Below are positions 55,374 through 64,000 of a stretch of DNA of 64,000 nt, one piece after another. The stretch's first letter is position 1, and the number at the start of each line of letters is the position of its first letter. The stretch is from Yoonia sp. G8-12 (lineage in GTDB: Bacteria > Pseudomonadota > Alphaproteobacteria > Rhodobacterales > Rhodobacteraceae): assembly GCF_038443675.1 (NCBI RefSeq), contig NZ_CP151762.1, positions 1,736,001-1,800,000 on the forward strand, in the 5' to 3' direction. Both the position numbers and the translations under genes were made by a program. The notes beneath the pieces are model-generated. The model saw only the letters and a list, made by a program, of their open reading frames with translations. It was not told the DNA's origin and did not search any database.

Positions 55374-57059
55374 CTAAACCTCGTCCTTGAAGTGCTGCAT
55401 CACCAGCTTGATCGGATTGGGCGCCGCCTGTCCCAAACCACAGATCGAGGCATCGGTCATCGCGGTGCAAAGCTCGGTCAGTAGCGGCTGATCCCACTTG
55501 TCTGCTTGCATCAGCTTGACCGCCTTTTCACAACCCACACGACACGGCGTGCATTGACCACAGCTTTCATCCTCAAAGAACCGCAGCATATTCAGCGCCG
55601 CATCGCGGGCGCGGTCATGATCCGAGAGTATGACCACGGCGGCAGACCCGATAAAGGTGCCTAAAGGTTGCAAGGTATCGAAATCGAGCGGCACATCATT
55701 GATTGACGCGGGCAGCAGACCGGAAGACGGGCCACCGGGTTGGTAGGCTTTGAACACGTGGCCCGCAGCCATGCCACCGGCGGCCGCAATAATATCGGTG
55801 ATCGTCGATCCTGCAGGCAAAAGGTAAATGCCGGGTTTGGCCACACGACCCGATACGGAATAAGACCGCAGGCCCACGCGCCCGTTCTTTTCGACACTGC
55901 TGAGCGTTTCGGGGCCTTCACGGCAAATCCGCGCAACCCAATAGAGTGTCTCGACATTATGCACCAACGTCGGGCGGCCAAATATCCCCACTTGCGCCAC
56001 AAAAGGCGGGCGGTGACGCGGGATACCGCGCTTGCCCTCGATGCTTTCGATCATGGCGGATTCTTCGCCGCAGATATACGCCCCCGCGCCACGCCGCAGA
56101 TCAATATAACCTTCGGCGATAATCCCTGCGTCCTCTAACGCCTTGATCTCGCGCGCCAGAATTTCCAGCACGGCGGGATATTCATCTCGCATGTAGATAA
56201 AGCAGGTCTCGGCCTCGACCGCCCAAGCGGCGATCAACATACCTTCAAGGAACACGTGCGGGGTGCTTTCGAGATAGTAGCGGTCCTTGAAGGTCCCCGG
56301 TTCGCCCTCATCCCCATTGACAGCCAGATAGCGCGGCCCCGCGTTGCCGCGTACAAAGCCCCATTTCTTGCCCGATGGAAAGCCCGCGCCGCCTAAACCG
56401 CGCAGACCGGATGCCAGCACCTTGTCTTGCACGCCCTCCCAATCACCATTGTCGCGCAGGGACTGAAGGCTCATGTACCCGCCTTCGGCCGCATAGGCCG
56501 TATAATCCTGATAGTCCGGCACATGGGCGTGGGTGTCGCCTGCTGCAATGGCCGTTTGCACCTTTTCAACCGTCGCATGGTCAATGTGGTTATGGCCAAG
56601 CTCCAGCACAGGGGCCGTATCGCAACGGCCCATGCAAGGGGCGCGCAAAACGCGGACTTGTGCGGGGTCCAAACCATCCTCCAAAGCCGCCTTCAACTGC
56701 TGCGCACCTGCCAATTCGCAAGACAGGCTATCGCACACCCGAATGGTCAGCGCGGGCGGTGCCGCTTCACCTTCTTTGACCACGTCGAAATGGGCATAGA
56801 AGGTCGCGACCTCATAGACCTCGGCTTGGCTCAAGCGCATTTCCTCGGCCAGCGCGCGCAGATGCGCGGCGGACAGATGGCCGCAGGTGTCCTGAATCAG
56901 ATGCAAAAATTCGATCAGCAAATCACGCCGGCGCGGGCGATCACCCAATAGCGCACGGACCTCGTCCCATGCCGCATCATCCAGTGCGCGGCCCTTGGTC
57001 TGGTGCCGCCCTTTGCCTTTGCCGGATTTCCATACACCTTTGCGGTTATCCAAAACCAT
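55374..57059 (-). CDS. NuoE-NuoF-type fusion (formate dehydrogenase beta subunit-like)
   Basis: 561 residues from ATG 57059. The N-terminal thioredoxin-like [2Fe-2S] domain (about 30-180) has CDSLSCELAG and APCMGRCDTAP. The NuoF part has GLRGLGGAGFPSGKKWGF (FMN), NGDEGEPGTFKDRYYLES (NADH) and the [4Fe-4S] motif CGQCTPCRVGC. This is the layout of FdsB of NAD-dependent formate dehydrogenases and of hydrogenase diaphorases. A molybdenum-containing FdsA or FdhF gene would be expected next, but the next gene is ftsY. It is divergent from the AlkB-type gene. The electron partner is thus unknown. Confidence 0.85.
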   Translation of the reverse strand: MVLDNRKGVWKSGKGKGRHQTKGRALDDAAWDEVRALLGDRPRRRDLLIEFLHLIQDTCGHLSAAHLRALAEEMRLSQAEVYEVATFYAHFDVVKEGEAAPPALTIRVCDSLSCELAGAQQLKAALEDGLDPAQVRVLRAPCMGRCDTAPVLELGHNHIDHATVEKVQTAIAAGDTHAHVPDYQDYTAYAAEGGYMSLQSLRDNGDWEGVQDKVLASGLRGLGGAGFPSGKKWGFVRGNAGPRYLAVNGDEGEPGTFKDRYYLESTPHVFLEGMLIAAWAVEAETCFIYMRDEYPAVLEILAREIKALEDAGIIAEGYIDLRRGAGAYICGEESAMIESIEGKRGIPRHRPPFVAQVGIFGRPTLVHNVETLYWVARICREGPETLSSVEKNGRVGLRSYSVSGRVAKPGIYLLPAGSTITDIIAAAGGMAAGHVFKAYQPGGPSSGLLPASINDVPLDFDTLQPLGTFIGSAAVVILSDHDRARDAALNMLRFFEDESCGQCTPCRVGCEKAVKLMQADKWDQPLLTELCTAMTDASICGLGQAAPNPIKLVMQHFKDEV

Positions 57060-57193
57060 TGCGCTTGTCCTTAATCGCTCACCGTCAACATACTGGCCCA
57101 CGTGCGGGCAAACCACGCAAAAGCGACACCAAACACGGCCAAACCGCGCAGCATCGCAATTTCCTCTGCACCTTGCGGAAACCCGTGCTAACT

Positions 57194-58219
57194 ATGCGAA
57201 ACATGAAACCCCGTCTTTTGCATTTTGGCCTCGCCACCCTGACCCCTGCCGCCCTGATCGGCGTGGGAGCCTTTATAGGTGGTGGCTGGGTCGTTGCGGC
57301 GGTCGTCTATCTGACCGCAGTGACAAGCCTGCTGGATCGGTTGATCAAGAAAGAAACTGCTGCCAGTGCGGCGTCGCAGGATGCAGCACTGTCGGTTGCC
57401 ATTGCGCTAACCCATCTCTGCCTACTGCCAATCGTTGTGTGGTCCATGACCAACCCCGCGCTTTCATCGCTTGCCAAGGCAGGCACCTTCTTTGCCGCAG
57501 GTCTTTGGTTCGGCCAGATCAGTAATGCCAACGCGCATGAATTGATCCACCGCCCTACCCGCGCGCTGCACCGGCTTGGCATGTGGTGTTACATCACGTT
57601 GCTGTTCGGGCATCATACCTCGGCGCATGTTCTTGTGCATCACCCGCATGTGGCCACCCCCGCCGACCCCAACACATCGCGCAAAGGCGAAAGCCTCTAT
57701 CGCTATATGATCCGCGCATGGATTGGTTCGTTCCGCCAAGGCTATCTGGCGGAAAAGGCACGGCTCGCGCGGATCGGGCGACCCGTATGGCGCAATCCTT
57801 ATGTGGTCTACACGGGTGGTGCTGTGTTATGTCTGGGTGCCGCATTCGGACTGGGCGGTTGGACGTCATTGTTGGCCTACGCTTCCCTTTGTCTTTACGC
57901 ACAGTCACAACTGCTGATGTCTGATTACGTCCAGCATTACGGGTTGGTCCGCGCCGTTCGCGAAAACGGCAAACCCGAGCCTGTGACCGCCAAACATAGC
58001 TGGAACAGCCCGCATTGGTTCTCTTCATTGATGCTCTTGAATGCCACGCGGCACTCCGATCATCACGCCCACCCCGGACGTCCCTATCCTGAACTGAGCA
58101 TTCCCGATGAGGCACCGATGCTCCCCCGCCCTCTGCCACTGATGGCGAGTATCGCGCTGATCCCGCCCCTGTGGCGGCGGATCATGGACCCAAGGGTCGC
58201 ACGGTGGCGCAATGCGTAG
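57194..58219 (+). CDS. alkB: AlkB-type membrane alkane hydroxylase-like diiron enzyme
   Basis: 341 residues from ATG 57194. Four to six membrane helices surround the His-rich motifs of integral-membrane diiron oxygenases: HELIHRP, HHTSAHVLVHHPHVA and RHSDHHAHPGRPY, with NSPHW between. AlkB homologues hydroxylate terminal methyl groups of alkanes or fatty acids using rubredoxin. No rubredoxin gene is nearby. It is shorter than GPo1 AlkB (about 400). Its 3' end overlaps the next gene by eight bases. Confidence 0.85.
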   Translation: MRNMKPRLLHFGLATLTPAALIGVGAFIGGGWVVAAVVYLTAVTSLLDRLIKKETAASAASQDAALSVAIALTHLCLLPIVVWSMTNPALSSLAKAGTFFAAGLWFGQISNANAHELIHRPTRALHRLGMWCYITLLFGHHTSAHVLVHHPHVATPADPNTSRKGESLYRYMIRAWIGSFRQGYLAEKARLARIGRPVWRNPYVVYTGGAVLCLGAAFGLGGWTSLLAYASLCLYAQSQLLMSDYVQHYGLVRAVRENGKPEPVTAKHSWNSPHWFSSLMLLNATRHSDHHAHPGRPYPELSIPDEAPMLPRPLPLMASIALIPPLWRRIMDPRVARWRNA

Positions 58220-58598
58220 CCTTGCGATTTGCCTTGTTTTAGCTACGCCTGCGGTGGCCCAAGACACGATGACCGGCCCCGAATTTGACGCCTACGTCAC
58301 AGGCCGCACGATCACCTTTCGCACCGCAACCAACCCGCTTTTCGGGATTGAGCGGTATCTGGAAGGGCGGCGCGTAATGTGGTCTGATTTTGCAGGGACA
58401 TGCCAGTATGGTGTCTGGTTTGAAAGCAAAGGCGACATCTGCTTTCGCTACGAGGGTGATCCCGAACATAAATGCTGGGAAATCTACGCAGAGCCCGAGG
58501 GCTTACGCGGGATCTACACGACGCGGCCCGATACGACCGTGATCTACGAGGTCCCAGACAGCGACGCACCGCTGATTTGCAACGATTTATCGTCCTGA
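58212..58598 (+). CDS. Small secreted protein of unknown function
   Basis: 128 residues. A short signal peptide RSLAICLVLATPAVAQ is followed by DTMTGPEFDAYVTGRTITF and a Trp/Cys-rich core with CQYGVWFES, ICFRYEGDPEHKCWEIY and PLICND, suggesting two disulfides. It overlaps the AlkB-type gene and converges on xseA with a 12-base overlap. Similar small periplasmic proteins are common in roseobacters without known function. Confidence 0.7.
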   Translation: MRSLAICLVLATPAVAQDTMTGPEFDAYVTGRTITFRTATNPLFGIERYLEGRRVMWSDFAGTCQYGVWFESKGDICFRYEGDPEHKCWEIYAEPEGLRGIYTTRPDTTVIYEVPDSDAPLICNDLSS

Positions 58599-60074
58599 TC
58601 CGACCGGCAACTTACCGTCCGCAAATTCAATCTCGAGCGTGCGTGCACCGGCAGCCGCATCCTTGGTCGTGACCACAGCACCGTCCCCGCGCACCACTGC
58701 GTAGCCGCGCTTCAGCGTCTCGACATAGCCTAGCGTTTCGCGCAGACGGTCCAGTGCTTCAAGCCGCGCGAAACGCTCGGATTGCTGGCGCGAGGCGCGG
58801 TCGGACAGGCGGCGCAGCACCACGTCCAAACGCTCTGAATGGCGCGCGACACGTTCCTGCAACACGCTGCCGCGCAACCCGCGGCCCGTCTGTTCAAGTG
58901 ACCTGCGCCCATCCCTTACCTTACGTTTCAACGCAGGTTCCAGCCTTGCCGCCAAGCCATCCAAACGCCGCTGATCCTCGGCCAAGCGGCGCGACAGGAT
59001 ACCGGGGCGCAATGCGGCCTCGCTCATTTGCAGTCGCTTCTTGGCCGCCGCCCCTTTCAGCGCCGATGGCAGACGTTCACCCAAATAATCCAACCGCTGG
59101 CGCGGCCCTTCGACCAAGGCATCTACCTGCGGCAAAGCCCGCCCCAGATCGCGCACCCGCTGCTGGCGCTGACCAAGGCCTGTTGTCAAAGCACGGCTCA
59201 GGCGCGCGCCTTGCTGGTCGGCCCATGCCAGCAATTCCATCCGCACCGGCACGGCCAATTCAGCAGCCGCCGTCGGTGTCGGTGCCCGCATGTCGGACAC
59301 AAAATCAATCAGGGTCGTATCAGTTTCGTGCCCCACCGCAGAAATCAGCGGGATATCCGAAGCCGCCGCAGCCCGTGCAACGATTTCTTCATTAAACCCC
59401 CACAGATCCTCTAGCGAACCACCACCGCGCGCCACGATCAACAAATCCGGACGCGGCAGCGCGCCACCTGGCGTTAGCGCATTGAACCCTGCAATCGCAG
59501 CGGCCACTTCGGGCGCGCATTTCGCGCCCTGCACGGCCACCGGCCAGACCAGCACTTTGCGCGGAAAGCGGTCGCGCAGGCGGTGCAGGATATCGCGGAT
59601 CACGGCGCCTGATGGTGATGTGATCACGCCAATAATTTCTGGCAGATAGGGCAGAGGTTTCTTACGCTCAGGCGCGAAAAGCCCCTCAGCCGCCAAAGCC
59701 GCCTTGCGCTTTTCCAGCATCGCCATCAAGGCACCCGCACCCGCAGGGGCGATATCTTCGATCACCATCTGGTATTTGGACTGGCCCGGAAAAGTGGTCA
59801 GCTTGCCGGTGGCAATCACTTCCATCCCCTCTTCGGGACGGTGCGCCAGCCCTTGCGCGCGGCCCTTCCAGATCACACCAGCCAGAACAGACCGATCATC
59901 TTTGAGGTCCATATAGATGTGACCTGATGCAGGGCGCGACACGCGCCCCACCTCGCCGCGCACGCGGACGTGGGAAAAACCGCCCTCAATCGCCTTTTTA
60001 ACAGCACCTGAAATCTCGGAGACGGAAAACTCGGGCGTGTTGTCAGCAGGGCCATCATCAAAGAGGTCCATCAT
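58587..60074 (-). CDS. xseA: Exodeoxyribonuclease VII large subunit
   Basis: 495 residues. The OB-fold N-terminus shows HVRGEVGRVSRPASGHIYMDLKDD. The catalytic domain has KPLPYLPEIIGVITSPSGAVIRDI, ARGGGSLEDLWGFNEE and ISAVGHETDTTLIDFVSD. The coiled-coil helical domain from about 290 and the C-terminal LKRGYAVVRGDGAVVT complete the family. It degrades single-stranded DNA with XseB (not in window). The upstream gene's stop overlaps its first ATG (ATGA). Confidence 0.95.
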   Translation of the reverse strand: MMDLFDDGPADNTPEFSVSEISGAVKKAIEGGFSHVRVRGEVGRVSRPASGHIYMDLKDDRSVLAGVIWKGRAQGLAHRPEEGMEVIATGKLTTFPGQSKYQMVIEDIAPAGAGALMAMLEKRKAALAAEGLFAPERKKPLPYLPEIIGVITSPSGAVIRDILHRLRDRFPRKVLVWPVAVQGAKCAPEVAAAIAGFNALTPGGALPRPDLLIVARGGGSLEDLWGFNEEIVARAAAASDIPLISAVGHETDTTLIDFVSDMRAPTPTAAAELAVPVRMELLAWADQQGARLSRALTTGLGQRQQRVRDLGRALPQVDALVEGPRQRLDYLGERLPSALKGAAAKKRLQMSEAALRPGILSRRLAEDQRRLDGLAARLEPALKRKVRDGRRSLEQTGRGLRGSVLQERVARHSERLDVVLRRLSDRASRQQSERFARLEALDRLRETLGYVETLKRGYAVVRGDGAVVTTKDAAAGARTLEIEFADGKLPVGSGR

Positions 60075-60664
60075 AGCGCCTCACCTTTTTCATGTGCTTG
60101 CAGCGGCAGCGACGCAAATTTCCATTTCAGGAAAAGGGCTGTCACGCACAAAATCGCCGCCAATCCCGCGAAGAGCAGCGTTTTGAAAAAGAGCGCCAAA
60201 ACAAGCGCCAGCACGCCGCTGACACACAAAAGGATGCGCGAAATCCGCACGCTTGCAGAGTCGGGGTCAGGCCAGAACTGCACCTGCGCGCGGCCAAATT
60301 CATCTGCATAACGATCCAACGTGCGCGCATAGGCCGGGTCATTGGCAAACTGCAGCAGATCGTCGGGGCGGGGAATGACACGGCCGATGATGCGGGGGCA
60401 AAAATCCTCGAAATACGCCTTTTGGTCTTCCACGTGCATCTTCCAGACAACATCAACAATGGGCGACGGTGCGAGGGTTTCTTCGGTGCTTGCAGCCAGA
60501 TAAATAAAGCGGCGGTATTCTTCGACCAAGATATAGCAGACTTCAATGGAATGACCGGTTTCCTGATGCAAACGGTCCACCAGCGAACACGTCAGCGGAC
60601 GCTCATGAAAGCTATAGCCTTCAAGGCGGTGCCATAGCTGCCGGTCCTTTTTGATCGGATTCAT
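60071..60664 (-). CDS. Two-helix membrane protein with N-terminal glycine-rich-domain-type region
   Basis: 197 residues from ATG 60664. The N-terminal about 130 residues include RLHQETGHSIEVCYILVEEYRRF and PIVDVVWKMHVEDQKAYFEDFC, a pattern like the GRDP/DUF1399 family (W-x2-H with a following FC). The last 60 residues have two hydrophobic segments (about 140-165 and 168-185). Function not known. It is coupled to xseA by an ATGA overlap. Confidence 0.6.
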   Translation of the reverse strand: MNPIKKDRQLWHRLEGYSFHERPLTCSLVDRLHQETGHSIEVCYILVEEYRRFIYLAASTEETLAPSPIVDVVWKMHVEDQKAYFEDFCPRIIGRVIPRPDDLLQFANDPAYARTLDRYADEFGRAQVQFWPDPDSASVRISRILLCVSGVLALVLALFFKTLLFAGLAAILCVTALFLKWKFASLPLQAHEKGEAL

Positions 60665-60824
60665 TTCGCGTCTCTGCTCGTTTTCTTCGGCCCTGTCGCC
60701 ACAGTAGTCTGATGCAGAGCGCAGGCCAAGCACCACAGACCAAAAACCTTTGGCTTGGGTGACACTTGTGGTCACCTGATCACCGCCTTAGAACCGGGCC
60801 AATTCAACTTTGGCAAGGGCAGAC

Positions 60825-62087
60825 ATGAACATTCTCATTTTGGGCAGCGGCGGGCGTGAACATAGTCTGGCTTGGGCCATCAAACAAAACCCCAAATGCG
60901 ATCGCCTGATCGTGGCCCCCGGAAATGCCGGAATTGCGGCCCATGCGGAATGCGCCGATATCAACATTCTTGACGGCGGCGCGGTAGCGACCTTTGCCGA
61001 AGAAAACGCCGTTGATTTCGTGATCATCGGCCCCGAAGCACCGCTTGCCGCAGGTGTCGCCGACAGGCTGCGGCAAGCGGGCATGTTGGTCTTTGGCCCA
61101 AGTCAGGCCGCAGCACAGCTTGAGGCGTCAAAATCCTTTACCAAAGCCATCTGTGACGCCGCAGGCGCCCCCACCGCAGCATATGCCCATTTCACCGACG
61201 CCGACGCCGCCCGCACCTACATCCGCAACCAAGGCGCGCCCATCGTGGTCAAGGCAGACGGGCTTGCCGCAGGCAAAGGCGTGATCGTGGCAATGACCGA
61301 GGCCGAAGCGCTGGCAGCCATTGACGATATGTTCGACGGCAGTTTTGGCGACGCAGGCGCGGAAGTCGTGATCGAGGAATTCATGGGCGGTGAAGAGGCG
61401 TCTTTCTTTGTCCTTTGTGACGGCAAGACCATCCTGCCCGTCGGCACAGCCCAGGACCATAAACGCGCCTATGATGGTGATACTGGCCCGAACACCGGCG
61501 GCATGGGCGCTTATTCCCCTGCACCTGTTATGACCGACGCAATCACACAAAAAGCGCTGGATGAAATCATCGCCCCTACAATAGAAGAAATGCGCAAACG
61601 CGGCACGCCCTTCCAAGGCGTGCTGTTTTGCGGGCTGATGATCAAAGACGGCCAGCCGCGCCTGGTGGAATATAACGTCCGCTTCGGCGATCCCGAATGC
61701 CAGTGCCTGATGATGCGATTGGGCGGGCAGATCCTTGATCTGCTGCAAGCCTGCGCCGAGGAACGACTGGATGAGATGCAGGCCAATTGGGCCGATGACC
61801 ATGCGCTGACCATCGTGATGGCCGCCAAAGGCTATCCCGGCAGCTATGCCAAGGGCACCGTGATCGAAGGGCTGGAAAGCCAACCCGAAGACAGTTTTCA
61901 TATGGTGTTTCACGCAGGCACCGCTTTGAAAGATGGGCAGATCACTGCGGCAGGCGGGCGCGTTTTGAACGTGACAGCACGCGGGACAACCTTGGCCGAG
62001 GCGCATGAGAAAGCCTACGCTATGGCACAAACGATTGACTGGCCCGACGGGTTTTACCGGTCCGACATCGGTTGGCGGGCGCTCTAA
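60825..62087 (+). CDS. purD: Phosphoribosylamine-glycine ligase
   Basis: 420 residues from ATG 60825. MNILILGSGGREHSLAWAI starts the N-domain; the ATP-grasp part has IVVKADGLAAGKGVIVAM, EEFMGGEEASFFVLCDG, YDGDTGPNTGGMGAYSP and NVRFGDPECQCLMMRL. It joins glycine to phosphoribosylamine in purine synthesis. It is divergent from the gene at 60071-60664 and ends at a bidirectional terminator. Confidence 0.96.
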   Translation: MNILILGSGGREHSLAWAIKQNPKCDRLIVAPGNAGIAAHAECADINILDGGAVATFAEENAVDFVIIGPEAPLAAGVADRLRQAGMLVFGPSQAAAQLEASKSFTKAICDAAGAPTAAYAHFTDADAARTYIRNQGAPIVVKADGLAAGKGVIVAMTEAEALAAIDDMFDGSFGDAGAEVVIEEFMGGEEASFFVLCDGKTILPVGTAQDHKRAYDGDTGPNTGGMGAYSPAPVMTDAITQKALDEIIAPTIEEMRKRGTPFQGVLFCGLMIKDGQPRLVEYNVRFGDPECQCLMMRLGGQILDLLQACAEERLDEMQANWADDHALTIVMAAKGYPGSYAKGTVIEGLESQPEDSFHMVFHAGTALKDGQITAAGGRVLNVTARGTTLAEAHEKAYAMAQTIDWPDGFYRSDIGWRAL

Positions 62088-62100
62088 TACCGGAAAAGAA

Positions 62101-62132
62101 AAAGGCCGCGCTTGATACCAAGCGCGGCCTTT
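62101..62132. terminator. Bidirectional terminator between purD and carD
   Basis: AAAGGCCGCGCTT (62101-62113), loop GATACC, AAGCGCGGCCTTT (62120-62132) with A/T runs on both sides. It serves both convergent genes. Confidence 0.93.
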
Positions 62133-62153
62133 ATGATTTAACTGTCGTGGCGC

Positions 62154-62660
62154 TTAAGCGGCGCGACCAACCAAAACGGAATCGATCTCGGCGGCGGCAG
62201 CATTTTCGTCATTGCCAGCCACAGCCGCGATTTCGCGGGTCAGACGCTCAAGAGCTGCTTCATAAAGCTGACGCTCGGAATAGCTTTGCTCGCGCTGGTC
62301 ATCCTGGCGGTGCAGGTCGCGCACGACCTCTGCAATTGCGATCAGATCGCCCGAGTTGATCTTTTGCTCATACTCTTGCGCACGGCGCGACCACATCGCT
62401 TTTTTGACCTTCGCCTTGCCGCGCAGCGTCTTCATCGCGTGGCTGACCACATCAGGCGTCGCAAGCGCGCGCATCCCAACATCCGTTGCCTTATCAGTGG
62501 GCACGCGCAGGGTCATTTTGTCCTTCTCGAATGAGATGACAAACATCTCAAGCTCAAACCCGGCGATATCTTGGGTTTCGATCGACACAACCTTGCCAAC
62601 CCCGTGGGCGGGGTAAACGACAAACTCGTTGGGGCTAAAATCATATTTCTTCTTGCTCAT
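62154..62660 (-). CDS. carD: CarD-family transcription factor
   Basis: 168 residues. The RNA-polymerase-interaction domain has FVVYPAHGVGKVVSIE and the C-terminal helical DNA-binding part has VKKAMWSRRAQEYEQKINSG, DLIAIAEVVRDLHR. CarD binds the RNAP beta subunit and stabilises open promoters; in alphaproteobacteria it affects many sigma70 promoters. The gene stands alone between two hairpin terminators. Confidence 0.93.
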   Translation of the reverse strand: MSKKKYDFSPNEFVVYPAHGVGKVVSIETQDIAGFELEMFVISFEKDKMTLRVPTDKATDVGMRALATPDVVSHAMKTLRGKAKVKKAMWSRRAQEYEQKINSGDLIAIAEVVRDLHRQDDQREQSYSERQLYEAALERLTREIAAVAGNDENAAAAEIDSVLVGRAA

Positions 62661-62695
62661 GGTCGTCCTTTCATGACGCCCAGACTATCAGCGAC

Positions 62696-62730
62696 AAAAA
62701 AACCGCCGGAGGCATTTTTGCCTCCGCCGG
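62696..62730 (-). terminator. Rho-independent terminator after fdxA
   Basis: In the leftward direction CCGGCGGAGGC / GCCTCCGGCGG (62720-62730 with 62703-62713) is followed by seven or more T. It lies about 140 bases after the fdxA stop and just before the carD leader. Confidence 0.9.
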
Positions 62731-62871
62731 GGGATATCGCCGTATAAACTGGGTTATGTCTTACGCAGCATTGCCGTGATCATACCACAAAAATGGCCCT
62801 AAAGAAAGCATTGGTAGCGCATGCGGTAAATGCCTGTAAATACAGGCGCTCGCACAACAAATAGGCGCGAA

Positions 62872-63207
62872 TCAGCCGCCTTCGCCCGCCGCTTCCGAGA
62901 ACAGCTCCATCTTGCCTTCCTTGCCGTCCATCTCTTCGGCAGAGGGTAGCGGATCTTTCTTGGTGATGATCACCGGCCACATCTCGGAATACTTGCGGTT
63001 GAACTCAACCCATTTTTCCATATCAGGCTCGGTGTCGGGACGGATCGCATCCGCAGGGCATTCTGGTTCACACACACCACAGTCGATACATTCGTCGGGG
63101 TGGATCACCAGCATATTCTCACCCTCGTAGAAACAATCCACGGGGCAGACCTCAACGCAGTCTGTGTATTTGCAGGCAATGCAGTTGTCGTTGACGATAT
63201 ATGTCAT
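62872..63207 (-). CDS. fdxA: Ferredoxin FdxA, seven-iron type
   Basis: 111 residues. The first cluster motif is CIACKYTDCVEVCPVDCF and the second CIDCGVCEPECP, with the long C-terminal region (FNRKYSEMWPVIITKKD) typical of the [3Fe-4S][4Fe-4S] AvFdI-like ferredoxins. It is a cytoplasmic electron carrier. It lies 50 bases downstream of the S4-protein gene on the same strand. Confidence 0.95.
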   Translation of the reverse strand: MTYIVNDNCIACKYTDCVEVCPVDCFYEGENMLVIHPDECIDCGVCEPECPADAIRPDTEPDMEKWVEFNRKYSEMWPVIITKKDPLPSAEEMDGKEGKMELFSEAAGEGG

Positions 63208-63259
63208 GGGGTGCAGATTCCGTTTAGCTAACCCGGTCTAGCTAGAATAGTCGCACGCG

Positions 63260-63646
63260 TCATTCAAGGTCGAATGGGCTTTCGCTGCCCCGATGGGACA
63301 TCATATCGCGGCGATCCTTCTTGGTGGGGCGTCCTTTTCGGTCACCCCCTGGATTATAGGGGCGTTTCTCGACGACCGGTGATAAATCTTCGTAAAGCGC
63401 TTGCGCCTCGGGCGCAGGCCCGCGCCGTTCACCGCAGGCGATGACCCGCACCACTTTGGTTTGCTCTGCTTGCACGAATGTCAGCACATTTCCCGGCCCG
63501 ATCGCGCGCGCAGGCTTGCTGACAGGTTGGCTGTCGACACGGACTTTGCCAGCCGTAACGATACCCGCAGCAATGCTGCGCGATTTGAAAAACCGCGCAT
63601 GCCAAAGCCATTTATCCAGCCGGATGGTCGGGCGGGGATCGGTCAA
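63260..63646 (-). CDS. S4-domain RNA-binding protein (HslR-like)
   Basis: 128 residues. The S4 domain is IRLDKWLWHARFFKSRSIAAGIV and AGKVRVDSQPVSKPARAIGPGNVLTF. The C-terminal part is basic (GGDRKGRPTKKDRRDMMS). Relatives bind stalled 50S subunits with nascent chains on heat shock. It overlaps the upstream helicase gene by four bases. Confidence 0.9.
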   Translation of the reverse strand: MTDPRPTIRLDKWLWHARFFKSRSIAAGIVTAGKVRVDSQPVSKPARAIGPGNVLTFVQAEQTKVVRVIACGERRGPAPEAQALYEDLSPVVEKRPYNPGGDRKGRPTKKDRRDMMSHRGSESPFDLE

Positions 63647-64000
63647 TCCTTTTTGAAACCGGCCAAAGCGGCAGCAAAGGGGTTGTCAGGATCAATCTGC
63701 TTTTCGCGCTTGGGTTTGGCTTGGAAGGTCTGTGGTTTGTTGCCGGCCCCCTGCGGTTTGCCTTTGCCCTTGGGCTTGCCTTTGCCGCGCGGGCGCGCAT
63801 CGCCTTGCGGGCGGGCGGGACGTGCCGCACGGCCACCCCAAGTGAAGGTGTAATAGACCTCTTGTTCAACCTCTGCCGCAGTGTCGGGTGCAGGGGGCGT
63901 ATCAGCCGGTATTTCCTGCGGCACATCAGCGGGCGTTTCGGAGGGTGGATCGACAGGCGTTTCCTGTGGCGCGTCCGGTGGCGTTTCAACTGGCGGAGTG
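63643..64000 (-). CDS. Helicase-related protein, C-terminal part, runs off the window
   Basis: The frame is open from 64000 leftwards and stops at 63643. It encodes a Pro/Glu/Thr-rich linker, then EQEVYYTFTWGGRAARP and a Gly/Lys/Arg-rich tail ending NPFAAALAGFKKD. In alphaproteobacteria a helicase-related protein (MgpS/Suv3-like) with just such a tail lies directly before the S4-domain, fdxA and carD genes; the call rests on that order because no helicase motif is inside the window. Confidence 0.65.
   Translation of the reverse strand, partial: TPPVETPPDAPQETPVDPPSETPADVPQEIPADTPPAPDTAAEVEQEVYYTFTWGGRAARPARPQGDARPRGKGKPKGKGKPQGAGNKPQTFQAKPKREKQIDPDNPFAAALAGFKKD

Overview
The window looks like chromosomal DNA of a Roseobacter-group Rhodobacteraceae (Alphaproteobacteria). 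The evidence is gene content and order: a CarD / FdxA / S4-protein / helicase block, an accB-accC-aat-DUF2155-NDUFA12 block, clpP-clpX, a GapR/DUF2312 gene, an SSS-type histidine kinase, and a SAM-II riboswitch before metZ. The species cannot be named from sequence reading alone.

Layout. 1-7.4 kb: decayed tyrosine recombinase, then a plus-strand cell-surface glycan block (GT25, GT2, membrane-anchored beta-propeller-like protein, GNAT, frameshifted NodB-type deacetylase, Kdo transferase waaA). 7.4-23.4 kb: accessory region with a PstS-like/OmpA fusion, IS110 remnant, frameshifted six-PAS hybrid kinase, OmpR-type regulator, peroxiredoxin-like protein, secreted glycosidase-like RTX protein, a TbpB-like lipoprotein, an hsdM fragment fused to an IS3 transposase remnant, and a decayed integrase next to tRNA-Thr flanked by an 86-bp inverted repeat. 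23.5-31 kb: unknown protein, gapR, phosphotransferase and acyl-CoA dehydrogenase, then a BigR/SqrR-regulated sulfide-detoxification unit and a FliM-like orphan. 31-41.4 kb: SSS-kinase with response regulator, XRE/DUF2083 regulator, five-gene branched-chain-amino-acid-type ABC transporter. 41.4-64 kb: mostly housekeeping genes (accBC, aat, clpXP, folE2, metZ, yciB, ftsY, xseA, purD, carD, fdxA), plus an orphan NuoE-NuoF-type protein divergent from an AlkB-type hydroxylase.

How genes work together. The 27.4-30 kb unit is a coherent persulfide/sulfur-handling operon with its own operator. The 36-41.3 kb unit is a complete ABC importer ending at a strong terminator. ftsY to yciB is a run of overlapping or tightly spaced genes. 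Three otherwise ordinary genes (deacetylase, hybrid kinase, EamA transporter) are each broken by a one-base loss in a short homopolymer, so either assembly error or recent decay must be considered. The mobile-element genes carry in-frame nonsense codons and look truly degenerate.

I found no CRISPR array and no clearly new defence system. The most unusual structures are the inverted duplication at tRNA-Thr, the hsdM/IS3 chimera, the SAM-II riboswitch followed by an intrinsic terminator, and a 36-bp perfect palindrome inside a coding sequence.
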